In this document: piece after piece, positions 52,003-60,895 of the stretch
Numbering within the stretch: the stretch's first letter is position 1
How the letters are laid out: each line of letters starts with the position of its first letter
Assembly: GCF_024347495.1 (NCBI RefSeq)
Contig: NZ_AP025490.1
Span: forward strand, 2,170,001 to 2,234,000
Source of the DNA: Vibrio gallaecicus
GTDB taxonomy: Bacteria > Pseudomonadota > Gammaproteobacteria > Enterobacterales > Vibrionaceae
Direction of reading: 5' to 3'
Length of the DNA stretch: 64,000 nucleotides
Program-made: the position numbers and the translations under genes
The notes under the pieces: model-generated
The model's input: the letters and a program-made list of their open reading frames with translations, nothing else
Databases searched by the model: none
What the model was told of the DNA's origin: nothing

Positions 52003-52527
52003 TTAGCTACTGTAGCCAGTTAAATTATAATGACTTTGGTAAAAAGGTGCTTCACGATTAGCAAACATCATTAACAATGATGCTTTGGTCGCGATGAATA
52101 CTGACTGTGTGTTGTTTCCTGGTCTCGTCGTTAAGGCTGTACGGAGAGAGTATGTAACAGCGACATTCAAAGGCGCGAGTGAGTCGCAATGAACAAACCA
52201 CAGCAAAGATTTTTTGCTTCCATCTTCGAGCGCTTTAAGAAAACCTGAATTTTCTTTTGCGGATAATGCCGCCGCTGCCGTGTCGTATTCAGAAAAGTCT
52301 AAATAGTGAACACCTATGTCTTTGTCATCGGCGAGTTTGGAGGCTTGTTTGATGAAATCAGAGTGAAGTACCGCCGAGTCAGCGATAGAAACTCTAAAGT
52401 CCATACCCCAAGCGTGTTGCACAAAAAGTTCGGGAGTTATGTGATTCTCCGGTAGGGGGCTTTCTTTATTTTTATCCAATTTCAACTCAGGCTCGGCTGT
52501 TATAGTTACGTCAATAGGATAAATCAT
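52003..52527 (-). CDS. Unknown 174-residue protein beside the CRISPR array
   Basis: No signal peptide, membrane helix or known family is recognised. The last 90 residues (SLLWFVHCDSLAPLNVAVTY, then QSVFIATKASLLMMF and REAPFYQ) resemble the strand-sensor region of AAA or STAND ATPases, but no Walker A motif exists, so it could be a truncated or derived ATPase part. It converges on the CRISPR array, with its stop about 140 bp past the terminator. It may be transposon cargo. Confidence 0.55.
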   Translation of the reverse strand: MIYPIDVTITAEPELKLDKNKESPLPENHITPELFVQHAWGMDFRVSIADSAVLHSDFIKQASKLADDKDIGVHYLDFSEYDTAAAALSAKENSGFLKALEDGSKKSLLWFVHCDSLAPLNVAVTYSLRTALTTRPGNNTQSVFIATKASLLMMFANREAPFYQSHYNLTGYSS

Positions 52528-53006
52528 GAGTAGTTAATGTACCACTACAAACCAAGGTTCAGGCTAATGTAGCAAAAGCGCTAACAAGCTTTTGCCCCAT
52601 TGCGCGTTAACGTAATGATTCAGTAGCAAAACAAACCAGTCGATTTCCCATACTGGTGTTGATACCTGACGGTCATCCTATGACGATCGTTTACCGCTTA
52701 ATTTCGACCGTTACGCAATAGTGAATTGTTCAGACAGACATTATCGCTATCACCGTATTTTCATAAGAAATGGTAAAAAACACGACGCTAGTTTTAGAGT
52801 GGTTCTGTTGAAACGCTCAAAAAACACTCGCCAGCAAGCACTGAATCACTGTGTTTTGACCAATATTACGGTTGATTCTCTATATTTCTATGACATTGAG
52901 AGACTCAAAAGCCTGATCTTGGGTTGAAGTTTAAACGCCTCAACAAAGCCATGCAGCATCGCGAGTCCTCGCTTTTGTTCAAAAAACCAAAGCGCTTCGC
53001 GTCAAA
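52528..53006. other. Gene-free stretch between array side and retroelement
   Basis: No supported gene. It contains a hairpin GCAAAAGC/GCTTTTGC near 52573-52596 and one 68-codon ORF without recognisable features. If the transposon module ends before the retroelement, its boundary would lie here, but no clear terminal repeats were found. Confidence 0.45.
52993..53001 (-). other. DGR hairpin after variable repeat 1
   Basis: On the minus strand CGC-GAA-GCG forms a GNA-triloop mini-hairpin 5 bp past the end of variable repeat 1. A DNA hairpin just after the variable repeat is a known requirement for efficient retrohoming in the Bordetella phage system. Confidence 0.6.
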
Positions 53007-53132
53007 TCACTGTCCGCCGCGCACAAGACGAACATGAAAGTCGTCGTTCTTGTTATCGTAGTAGTCGTAACCAAAGTAGAAATTGACGTTCCACGCGCCG
53101 TCATAGTCGTGAGCATAGGGCGAGGAGGACCA
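53007..53132 (-). repeat. DGR variable repeat 1 (VR1)
   Basis: 126-bp copy of the template repeat at 55070-55195. By eye it differs at 20 positions, all at template adenines (coding strand). The constant ends encode WSSSPYA and HVRLVRGG. Confidence 0.92.
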
Positions 53133-53507
53133 ATAATCTGAAGCGGTATTGGGAAATATAACCGAGTTTATCGCAGGATTTATACAGCTTACCTCGACAA
53201 TCGAGTTTAACTCCTTAATATTAGGCAGCCGCCAGTCATTTTCCCCCGCAAAAGCATGCGCCTTAGCAAGGGTAAGCGCTTGTTGCCAAGTATGGCCTGA
53301 TACGCTCCCTATGCAGCTGCCGGCTTTCCATGTTTGCCCAATACTACAGCGCATCCACGTCAACCCCGTTTGTTTATCTGTCGCCGTTCCATCCCCATTG
53401 ACAGTAAAGCGACTGTCAGGGGTTGATTTATCAATGGCATCATTACACGTTGCCATTACGTTTAAGGGCAATAACCAACATAATAGGGTTAATGGTATTT
53501 TATTCAT
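53007..53507 (-). CDS. DGR target protein 2, secreted DUF1566-type
   Basis: A 166-residue protein with a signal peptide (about 1-19, ending VMA) and a single DUF1566 (Lcl_C, C-type-lectin-like) domain: TGLTWMRC, WRLPNIKELNSIV and YWSSSPYAHD are its usual landmarks. The C-terminal 41 residues are encoded by variable repeat 1 and end HVRLVRGGQ, identical to target 1. Its start overlaps the reverse transcriptase stop by 8 bp. It is probably periplasmic or released, and offers a diversified binding surface. Confidence 0.9.
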   Translation of the reverse strand: MNKIPLTLLCWLLPLNVMATCNDAIDKSTPDSRFTVNGDGTATDKQTGLTWMRCSIGQTWKAGSCIGSVSGHTWQQALTLAKAHAFAGENDWRLPNIKELNSIVEVSCINPAINSVIFPNTASDYWSSSPYAHDYDGAWNVNFYFGYDYYDNKNDDFHVRLVRGGQ

Positions 53508-55035
53508 TTAAAGGTCCTGTCGGTAGGTCATTAGCATTCACATTTGGGTTAAATAACACGCGTAAACAACGTTTTTTCAAGCCATTTTTTAGATGGCCTT
53601 GTTCATCACAAAATAGATATGCAAGATTGCCTTGCGCTAAAGCGTGGCATGCCTGCGTTAATTGACTAATCGGTATTTGTATTAAATTAGTTAAGCGAGG
53701 ATGCTTATATATGTTAAAGGTACAAGACATTGCTTTTTCATGGCGACGCTCTATCACGATCTGGTTTCCACACTGCATCAATAATACGAAAGTGGGGAAT
53801 CGTTGTTTAAAATAGTACCATTGACTAGCAAAACTACGCACGTTGGGCGGATACCAAGCCGGGCATAGTTGTTGCGGGCAAGAAAATAATAAGTTCAACC
53901 AAGCATAGCGCTTAAACAAGGTTTGCTTTAACTGATAGCTGTCAGCATGTTTAAAGTGCCCCCAATAACTATTGACTACCGCCTGCAAGTTTTGCACAAG
54001 TTCAGGTTGAAAGTCCCATTGATGTAGAGACGGTTTGAGCCGCCGCTGTGATTGCTTCAATTTTTCATGCAAATTACCTAATACGCGTTTTCGCACTAAG
54101 CGGTAATAAGGTTTAATAATGTAACCTAAAAAATTTGCACCTTGTGTCAATGGGGCAAGTATTTTTTCCTCTTTTAATGACAACGCCAGTTTTTGCTCAA
54201 GAAATTTCTCAATTTCCATTTGCCACTTCTGTAGCTGTGCTTTACTCTGATGACAAAGAATAAAGTCATCAACATAACGCACATAATGGCGACACTTAAG
54301 ATGGTGCTTAATAAATTGGTCGAGTTCGTTCATATAAATATTGGCAAAAAATTGACTGGTTAAATTGCCTATTGGCAACCCCGTATCAAGCGGCGCATTA
54401 CTTAATCTTTTATGTGCTGGCACGTTAGCAAATTCATTTTCACCCCCCAACTTTATAGCGCATTCAACCTCCACTTTTTGCCCGATAATTTGCAGGCACA
54501 ACCAATACAAGTGTCGCGATTTTTCTGTCGTCAGGTTGTTCTTCTTAATTTGCTTAGTTAAGTGCTTATTAAGCAAGTTAAGTAAGATGGGTCTTGACAC
54601 ACTATTAAAGAAGTTAGCGATATCCAACTGCAAAAACCAACCTCGACCATCAAGTTGTTGCATAAAATACTGCAAGCGGTTAACAGCAAAATGCGTGCCT
54701 TTGTTTTTACGGTTTGACGCTGCATCAAAAATAAATTGCGCGTCTAATAGACCCGTTAATTCATTAACCAAGAGGTGGTGTACCACCCTGTCTTCAAATT
54801 GAGCGGCATAAACCTCCCTTGCCTTCGGTTTGGTCACCACAAAACTTATTGGTGGTTTTGGCTGCCAGCATAAGGCTTGCAAACTATCTCGGGTAGTAAC
54901 CAGATGGTCTAGTAGCTGGGTTTGGTATAAACAGGCACCAATCGTATTTTGTTTGCCTTTCCTACATTGACGGTAGGCTCTGTCAATAGCTTGCAAATTA
55001 AAATACGCATAGCACGGTTTACCGCTAGTACGCAT
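53500..55035 (-). CDS. DGR reverse transcriptase
   Basis: A retroelement reverse transcriptase that copies the template repeat RNA with adenine-specific errors. I propose ATG at 55035 (MRTSGKPCYAYF), giving 511 residues. The same frame is open upstream through the template repeat to 55179, but those codons are template sequence. Motifs: LQLDIANFFNSV (136-147, catalytic Asp138), IGNLTSQ (222-228, the DGR-type IGxxxSQ motif) and YVDD (254-257). It is flanked by Avd and the template on one side and target 2 on the other. The true start is uncertain because no strong ribosome site is visible. Confidence 0.92.
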   Translation of the reverse strand: MRTSGKPCYAYFNLQAIDRAYRQCRKGKQNTIGACLYQTQLLDHLVTTRDSLQALCWQPKPPISFVVTKPKAREVYAAQFEDRVVHHLLVNELTGLLDAQFIFDAASNRKNKGTHFAVNRLQYFMQQLDGRGWFLQLDIANFFNSVSRPILLNLLNKHLTKQIKKNNLTTEKSRHLYWLCLQIIGQKVEVECAIKLGGENEFANVPAHKRLSNAPLDTGLPIGNLTSQFFANIYMNELDQFIKHHLKCRHYVRYVDDFILCHQSKAQLQKWQMEIEKFLEQKLALSLKEEKILAPLTQGANFLGYIIKPYYRLVRKRVLGNLHEKLKQSQRRLKPSLHQWDFQPELVQNLQAVVNSYWGHFKHADSYQLKQTLFKRYAWLNLLFSCPQQLCPAWYPPNVRSFASQWYYFKQRFPTFVLLMQCGNQIVIERRHEKAMSCTFNIYKHPRLTNLIQIPISQLTQACHALAQGNLAYLFCDEQGHLKNGLKKRCLRVLFNPNVNANDLPTGPLNE

Positions 55036-55069
55036 CGCTGCGTTCACTGCGTGTTCACCGGCCTGCACG

Positions 55070-55195
55070 TCACTTTCCGCCGCGCACAAGACGAACATGT
55101 TTGTTGTTGTTCTTGTTATTGTTGTTGTCGTTTCCATTGTTGAAATTGACGTTCCACGCGTTGTTATTGTTGTTAGCATAGGGCGAGGAGGACCA
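55070..55195 (-). repeat. DGR template repeat (TR)
   Basis: 126 bp between avd and the reverse transcriptase, rich in AAC/AAT codons on the minus strand, as expected for a template whose adenines are mutagenised. It matches both variable repeats over their full length. At 55075 the template has A (minus strand) where both variable repeats have C, in the segment near the initiation end. No hairpin like those after the variable repeats follows it. Confidence 0.92.
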
Positions 55196-55337
55196 TTTTA
55201 AGTGGTCTTCCCCCTAGCTTCCAATGACCTATCTACTTAAATTAACCGCTTTCATCCAATAGGTAGAATAGGGTCGTTTTTATACCTATTACAAAACACA
55301 CTAAATAGGTGAGTTAGGCGCACAGTGATTTGAGACA

Positions 55338-55718
55338 CTATTTATCAGGCAAACTGTTACCTTGTAAATATTCTGCTCGTGTTTTTTTATACCAACCGCC
55401 CGCTTGCTTACCCAAGCTGACAACCAATTCGGTCAGTTGCTGAAATTGAGCAAAGCCGTTAAATGCTTTTAACTCTTTTGCCAATTGCAACTGAAATTTT
55501 AAATCATCTATCAACTCACTCACCGTTTGCACCAATTTTAATTTACTCCTGTGGCGAGTAAAGGCGCGATGAATCGCTTTACATAATCGCAACGCAGTTT
55601 GCCTTAACTCATCCCCGATAGTGTATTTATGGTAACGAGAAAATTGTCGTACAGACTCCTCTACTGCGAGCAGTAATCCTTGCGACTGTCGCCATATTGG
55701 TAGTTGATGATAATTCAT
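55338..55718 (-). CDS. avd: Avd-like accessory variability protein
   Basis: A 126-residue all-helical protein, the size and character of the four-helix-bundle Avd that forms a pentamer, binds the reverse transcriptase and template RNA, and is needed for mutagenic homing. Basic residues are frequent (RLCKAIHRAFTRHRSKLK). It lies between target 1 and the template repeat, the usual place. Confidence 0.9.
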   Translation of the reverse strand: MNYHQLPIWRQSQGLLLAVEESVRQFSRYHKYTIGDELRQTALRLCKAIHRAFTRHRSKLKLVQTVSELIDDLKFQLQLAKELKAFNGFAQFQQLTELVVSLGKQAGGWYKKTRAEYLQGNSLPDK

Positions 55719-55749
55719 CTTTTACTCCTTAACACAGCAAAACACCAAA

Positions 55750-55760
55750 GCGCTGCGCGC
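55750..55760 (-). other. DGR hairpin after variable repeat 2
   Basis: On the minus strand GCGC-GCA-GCGC forms a GNA-triloop hairpin 4 bp past variable repeat 2. Sequence flanking it (CCAAAGCGCT-type) is shared with the site after variable repeat 1. Confidence 0.6.
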
Positions 55761-55764
55761 CAAA

Positions 55765-55890
55765 TCACTGTCCGCCGCGCACAAGACGAACATGTAAGCT
55801 GTTGCCCTTGTTATCGCAGTCGCCGTTTCCACCGTAGAAATAGACGTACCACGCGCCGCCATTGCTGCCCGCATAGGGCGAGGAGGACCA
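55765..55890 (-). repeat. DGR variable repeat 2 (VR2)
   Basis: 126-bp copy of the template repeat. By eye it differs at 24 positions; 23 are at template adenines and one (coding T to G, silent in an Ala codon) is not. It encodes the final 41 residues of target 1. Confidence 0.92.
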
Positions 55891-58800
55891 GAAAACAGTG
55901 GACTCCGTATTAAGAAAATAATCAGTCTCTATCGCAAGATAAGAAGCGCCGTAATCAACCAGCGAACGCAGTTCTTCTCTGTTTGGCAAACGCCAGTCGT
56001 TGCTCCCACATAAGCCCTGATTATTCACTTGTAAGGCATATTTTTCAGTGTCACAATTTTCATTGTCAACACAACTGCCATTATTTTCCGTGCCCGCATA
56101 GCCACCATCGTTAATCCCCGAGCTATTGTACCAACTGTAAGTATGCTGTTTATCACGCAAGCCTCCGTCTGTGGTTTTCACTTCCCAAATTAGCCCGGTG
56201 TGATTATCTTTAACACAAGACCAGCTTGAAGCACTCGCAGACAGGGGATGACCATTGGTATCAAGCTTCGTAAAGTCAAAACCACCAGCCCCTGCACCGA
56301 CTTTGCTTAATGCTCCTTTAGCCGCTAAGGCATCGCGCCCATGCTCAGCATCTTGCCCCTCATAACCCGTCACAGGGCAATTAAGGCCATTATTTAAAGC
56401 ATCAGAGCAGGTGGTGATGCCTGTGTCGTTGAGTTTGCCGGTGGCAATAATCACGACTTGCTCCACTAAGTTAATGGTAAATGACTGTGTGTTGGTTAAA
56501 CCTTTGTCGTTATTTACAGACACAGTGAAACCCAGTGTTGTCGCCTCACCTTTATCTGGTGTAGTGAAGGTTATTTCACCACCGCTATCAAGCTGTATGC
56601 TGCTTTCATCAAAGGCCCAGTTTGCTTGTTCAACAATGCTATAGCTGCTGATTGTTGACTGGCTACTTGCGGACCATTTTAATGTCACTCGCACCTGCTG
56701 CGCAAAGTTCGCTTGATTTGGCGCGTCAACGGTTAACTGTGGTTTTGTGGTAGGCTCAATGGCGATGCTATTGGCGGTGATTATCACATCGTCAGCGAAC
56801 TGCACTGCCAATTGGTAAGAATACGCCCCTGTTTCAGGTGCTTGTGCATCTAAAAAGCTTGTTTGGCTCTGGCTCATATCCAACACAATTGCTTGATACT
56901 CCGCATTAAAACCGGCTTGAGCTTCAGTAAATGTCGGCGAGCGAGTAATAAATAATGCTTTGACGCTATACAAATCATTTAAACTGTTTACAAAGTTCGG
57001 CCAGTTAAGTTGCAACTGCGTTAATTCATTAACAAAGGCATACGTTACCCCTAAATCGATACGACTTGGGTCAGTTTTGTTAACGAACTCTTCATGGTTT
57101 GAAAAACCATCTCGGTCTTTATCTTGCCCAGCATCAGATTCGTTCGACAAGTCAAACGAATTTTGATACTCCCAGCTATCCGGCATCTTGTCATTGTCTG
57201 TATCTAATGACTTGGGATTGCCTCCTATTTGGAACTCAAGCAAATTTGATAAGCCATCACCATCAGCATCACATAGGGCAGGATTTGCCAATAAGTCTAA
57301 CTCGTCAAGATCACATTGATTATTGTTTTCATTTATTGCTAGCGTAAAGTTAAATCCATAGTGTTTTTCCCAACCGTCACTTAACCCATCGTTATCAGAA
57401 TCAGGGTTTTGTGGATCACTGGCATTAACGCTTGCATCGTTACCATTTAACCAGTTTCTACCCTCTGTATTGGGTGTATCACTAGTCATGGATTTCGGGT
57501 TTGAACAAAAGCTGCTGCTATTAATATGAATGTTATCTTCACCTAAAAATTCTTGGTGATTGCTTAAACCATCGGCGTCAGGGTCAAGCTTAGCATCATT
57601 AAACAGTGGATTGAGCTGGTTTGTATCTTCCCAGCCGTCTGGCAAGCAATCTCTATCGGAATCCCATACTTGCGGGTAGGTGCCTAGTTCAAATTCTTGT
57701 AAATTGGTTAAACCATCAGAGTCTACATCGTCGCTCGCAGCATATTGTAATGATTCAAAGAAACGATTTTCCCATTTATCTGATAAACCATCTTCATCAA
57801 CATCATCACTGACGTTGATGGCTGTTTTTACATAACGCCTTGCGAAGGCTCCAAGGTTACCCCAACCAGAAAAGTAAACATCTAATGACTCCACGGTTGG
57901 TTTTGTTTCATTTGAACCAGGCACAGGCAACTCATCTGGTAGCCAGAAGCTTTGTTGATACGCTTTGCCGGGTACTATAATTTGTAATGGTTCATACTCA
58001 ATACCATCTCGTGGCACCACATCAAACCCGGCACTCTCATCATTAAATTCATTATTTTTACCCGAGTCGTTGACTACACCTTTTACGGTAAAGAGTCGAC
58101 CAGTAACCCCGTTCCTCTCTTCTACTTCCGTTCGATTAGTTAAATACTCAATCTCTAATTGCGGCAGTGAGTAAATAGTGTATTTACCCGTCCATTTTTT
58201 GCCATACTCAATGGGGTTAAATTCAACAAACAGAAAGTCTAAATTTATGCCTGTGTAAAGGTCTAAGCCTAGGTTTGAGTTCAATGTAGTGAGTTGATAT
58301 TGGTAAACATCATCATCAAGACCTGTTAGCAGTGGTAACTGAGCACTGGCTTGAGCACCAAAATTCATATCTAACCAAGGTTGCATTGATAACGTGCCTG
58401 TTGCTACTTCATAAAAGCTCACTTCAAGTGTTGGTATTAAACGAATTTCAGCAGTTGCCTCTACTGACCCATCAATAGAAACAGTGATCTCTTTGTCAAA
58501 CTCACTAGAAGAGACAGGGTAATATTTGCCAATTTCACAAGGCGCGAGTTTACCTGTTTCAGGGTCTTCCTTAGAGTAAGGGTCTGTGCCCGTGGTACAT
58601 AACCTAACGCCGAACTTAATATTAGAGTAGGCTTTAGCCACGGCTGCAGCAGTAACCTGCCCACTTACCTCCGCGGATGCTTTCGCATCTAAGCTTAAAG
58701 TAATTCGCTGATAGATAGGCACAAGCCCAGCGTGAGAAACTTGCACAAAAGTTCGTTTGAATAATTTAAAGTCTTTATTTGCTTTGGCTTCGGCTGCTGC

Positions 58801-60507
58801 TTGAAATTGCGCATATACCATCAATGACAGGTCGACGTCAGCAATCACTTCTGCTTCTGTTATTTTTTTACCTTCAAGCATAAGCTTGGTCTGAAGCTTT
58901 GGCTCAAAATCAAATAGAACATCCATACCCATATCAAAATCGGCAGTTGCTGAAACTTGTAAATTTTGTCCCGCTTCAGCTTTTTCTTCCATCACATCAA
59001 CACTAATGCGTTTGTCTACAAAGTGTGTACCATCTACTTTTGCACGTAAAACAAAACTGTAATTACAAACCCCCTTAATCTTATCTGACTGTGCTTTGAA
59101 AATTAGGCGGTCGTCATTGGTTTTTGATACCGTTAATGCGCCTTTTTCATATTTGCAGGACTTCGATTCATTAGGTTTAAGTGATTCTAATTTTTTAAGT
59201 TTCTTAGGGTTAAGTGGTTCTAAAATAAGTTCATATTTTTTATCTTTTATTGCATCACTTAGTTTTACGTTATAACTGAGGATGAGGTTATCTGAAGCTT
59301 TGATCACAACATTTGTGGTACCACATAATGTAACGCCATTTCTCTCAATACAGTCAACCTCTAAACCATCTGTTGAACGTGAAGACTTGGATGGTTGACT
59401 AGCACTTACTCCAAGCAAGCGGCTCTTAAAGGCGGAGGATATTTCAGCTTCTTCAATATAATTAACCTGCTCTGCATGTAATAGGTTACCACTTGAACGG
59501 TAACCTGATTGAGCTTGCTTCATTGCACCAGCATATTTAGACTTAGCCTTTGCAATCGGTATCGCATTCATCAGCAATGTTGAGTTAATTTCAACCTGAG
59601 AAACCAATTGATCAAGCGACGTTTTTTCACTGACAACAGTGATTTTATCAGTGTTGTCAGTCACTGCAGTCACCTTACGTAGGTATGCTGTATCATTAGT
59701 TGTTTTACCAATAATGATATCACCTGCTTTAGGTATCTCTGTTGCTGTAAGCTTAGAGAATTCAAAACTGTCATTTGGTAGTACAGTTGCTTTTGATAAG
59801 CCATTATCCATTGGTGTATTTAGTGTAATGTTAGGCTGTAATACTGTTTCAATAGATGAGGTTTGGTGTGCAAAAAGTAGGCTAGGATAAGCTTGCCCAC
59901 TATAGGTTCTAACGACTAAAAAGTAGTATTGTTGGCCCGCTACTAGGTTAGCTATCTCCGCTTCATTAACATTGGAAGTTATTACTTTAGGTTGCTTGGT
60001 AGTGTAGTCAAAACCTTTTTCCGTTTCTGCATAGAGTTCATAAGTCACATCAGTAAGATATTCGGTTTCATACCAAGCTAATTTCACTGCGCTTGTGCTA
60101 ACACTGGTAACTGTTAATATTTCGGGGACGCTTGTTAATACGTTATTTGTTAGTGTTATATTGATTGAATCACTATTCTTAGCGCCATTATTATCAGTGA
60201 CAGTCACTTTAAACGTTAATACTTCATCTTTTGTTACTACTGGCGCGACAAAACTCGCAGTTAATGTATCGGTTGCTGACAAATTTACATTTGGGCCCAG
60301 TTGTTGCACCCATTCAATTTTATCTATCGTACCATCAAGGTCTGAGGCACTAGCACTAAAAGTGGCGGTTTCGGATGATACTACAGTAAAATCATCTCCA
60401 GCATTAACAAAGGGGATTCTGTTCTCTCTTTCTGGTGAGCTCTCCCCACCACAGGCCGTTAACATAAATATAAATAGTAACGAGCTTATCAATTTGAATA
60501 ATTTCAT
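55765..60507 (-). CDS. DGR target protein 1, large surface lipoprotein
   Basis: A 1,580-residue lipoprotein (lipobox LTAC, Cys19). Order: PKD/Ig-like domain (about 28-120), fibronectin III-like domain (about 130-220), a large region of unknown fold (about 220-900), Ca-binding thrombospondin-3-type repeats (DVDEDGLSD, DSDNDGLSD and similar, about 925-1190), another Ig-like stretch and a C-terminal DUF1566 domain (about 1400-1580) that includes variable repeat 2 and ends HVRLVRGGQ. It heads the retroelement cassette; avd follows after 46 bp. The layout suggests a cell-attached stalk that presents a variable binding domain. Confidence 0.9.
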   Translation of the reverse strand: MKLFKLISSLLFIFMLTACGGESSPERENRIPFVNAGDDFTVVSSETATFSASASDLDGTIDKIEWVQQLGPNVNLSATDTLTASFVAPVVTKDEVLTFKVTVTDNNGAKNSDSINITLTNNVLTSVPEILTVTSVSTSAVKLAWYETEYLTDVTYELYAETEKGFDYTTKQPKVITSNVNEAEIANLVAGQQYYFLVVRTYSGQAYPSLLFAHQTSSIETVLQPNITLNTPMDNGLSKATVLPNDSFEFSKLTATEIPKAGDIIIGKTTNDTAYLRKVTAVTDNTDKITVVSEKTSLDQLVSQVEINSTLLMNAIPIAKAKSKYAGAMKQAQSGYRSSGNLLHAEQVNYIEEAEISSAFKSRLLGVSASQPSKSSRSTDGLEVDCIERNGVTLCGTTNVVIKASDNLILSYNVKLSDAIKDKKYELILEPLNPKKLKKLESLKPNESKSCKYEKGALTVSKTNDDRLIFKAQSDKIKGVCNYSFVLRAKVDGTHFVDKRISVDVMEEKAEAGQNLQVSATADFDMGMDVLFDFEPKLQTKLMLEGKKITEAEVIADVDLSLMVYAQFQAAAEAKANKDFKLFKRTFVQVSHAGLVPIYQRITLSLDAKASAEVSGQVTAAAVAKAYSNIKFGVRLCTTGTDPYSKEDPETGKLAPCEIGKYYPVSSSEFDKEITVSIDGSVEATAEIRLIPTLEVSFYEVATGTLSMQPWLDMNFGAQASAQLPLLTGLDDDVYQYQLTTLNSNLGLDLYTGINLDFLFVEFNPIEYGKKWTGKYTIYSLPQLEIEYLTNRTEVEERNGVTGRLFTVKGVVNDSGKNNEFNDESAGFDVVPRDGIEYEPLQIIVPGKAYQQSFWLPDELPVPGSNETKPTVESLDVYFSGWGNLGAFARRYVKTAINVSDDVDEDGLSDKWENRFFESLQYAASDDVDSDGLTNLQEFELGTYPQVWDSDRDCLPDGWEDTNQLNPLFNDAKLDPDADGLSNHQEFLGEDNIHINSSSFCSNPKSMTSDTPNTEGRNWLNGNDASVNASDPQNPDSDNDGLSDGWEKHYGFNFTLAINENNNQCDLDELDLLANPALCDADGDGLSNLLEFQIGGNPKSLDTDNDKMPDSWEYQNSFDLSNESDAGQDKDRDGFSNHEEFVNKTDPSRIDLGVTYAFVNELTQLQLNWPNFVNSLNDLYSVKALFITRSPTFTEAQAGFNAEYQAIVLDMSQSQTSFLDAQAPETGAYSYQLAVQFADDVIITANSIAIEPTTKPQLTVDAPNQANFAQQVRVTLKWSASSQSTISSYSIVEQANWAFDESSIQLDSGGEITFTTPDKGEATTLGFTVSVNNDKGLTNTQSFTINLVEQVVIIATGKLNDTGITTCSDALNNGLNCPVTGYEGQDAEHGRDALAAKGALSKVGAGAGGFDFTKLDTNGHPLSASASSWSCVKDNHTGLIWEVKTTDGGLRDKQHTYSWYNSSGINDGGYAGTENNGSCVDNENCDTEKYALQVNNQGLCGSNDWRLPNREELRSLVDYGASYLAIETDYFLNTESTVFWSSSPYAGSNGGAWYVYFYGGNGDCDNKGNSLHVRLVRGGQ

Positions 60508-60895
60508 TTTTCTCCCTTGAAAAGGTAAATCCAGAACAATCGACGTAATATCAGGCTATGTTTCCATTAACTGCTGCCGAATCCGAAATGGATAGTTTTC
60601 ATCCGTAGTGTTTTGTCGGTCAATCAAATTGTGCTTTCTAGCCCCCGTCACCTCAACTTGATTTTGTACGACTGTATTCCATCTCTCTTACAGCCACTTA
60701 AGCGATAGTCGATATGTAATTCAACAAGCATCATTATTTCCTGTCACCATACTTACAATCGATTCCTGTTTTTGATAATTTATTAGATAGCAGTGGCAAA
60801 TATATCCGGCACTTATTGATATATTCAAGCAATGCCACATCGCTCATACTTATAGTGTCTATATAGCTTTAAATACTTGATAAAAAGGAACTAAA
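60508..60895. other. Divergent promoter region of retroelement and HTH gene
   Basis: 388 bp between divergent starts of target 1 and the HTH protein. No ORF is supported. It should hold the promoter of the retroelement cassette. Confidence 0.5.

Noticed and set aside
52568..52615. GCTAAC ... GTTAAC arrangement resembling an integron attC site
   Set aside because: The distance between core sites is too short and the inner repeats of an attC are absent; no cassette array or integrase is nearby.
52721..52927. 68-codon plus-strand ORF
   Set aside because: No ribosome site, no recognisable family, and it lies in a hairpin-rich spacer; probably chance.
53149..53665. Plus-strand ORFs opposite DGR target 2 and the reverse transcriptase
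   Set aside because: They are antisense shadows; the minus-strand products have clear family motifs.
55036..55179. N-terminal extension of the reverse transcriptase through the template repeat
   Set aside because: The extra residues are a Thr-rich reading of the template repeat and would be non-conserved; the frame is open but unlikely to be the coding start.
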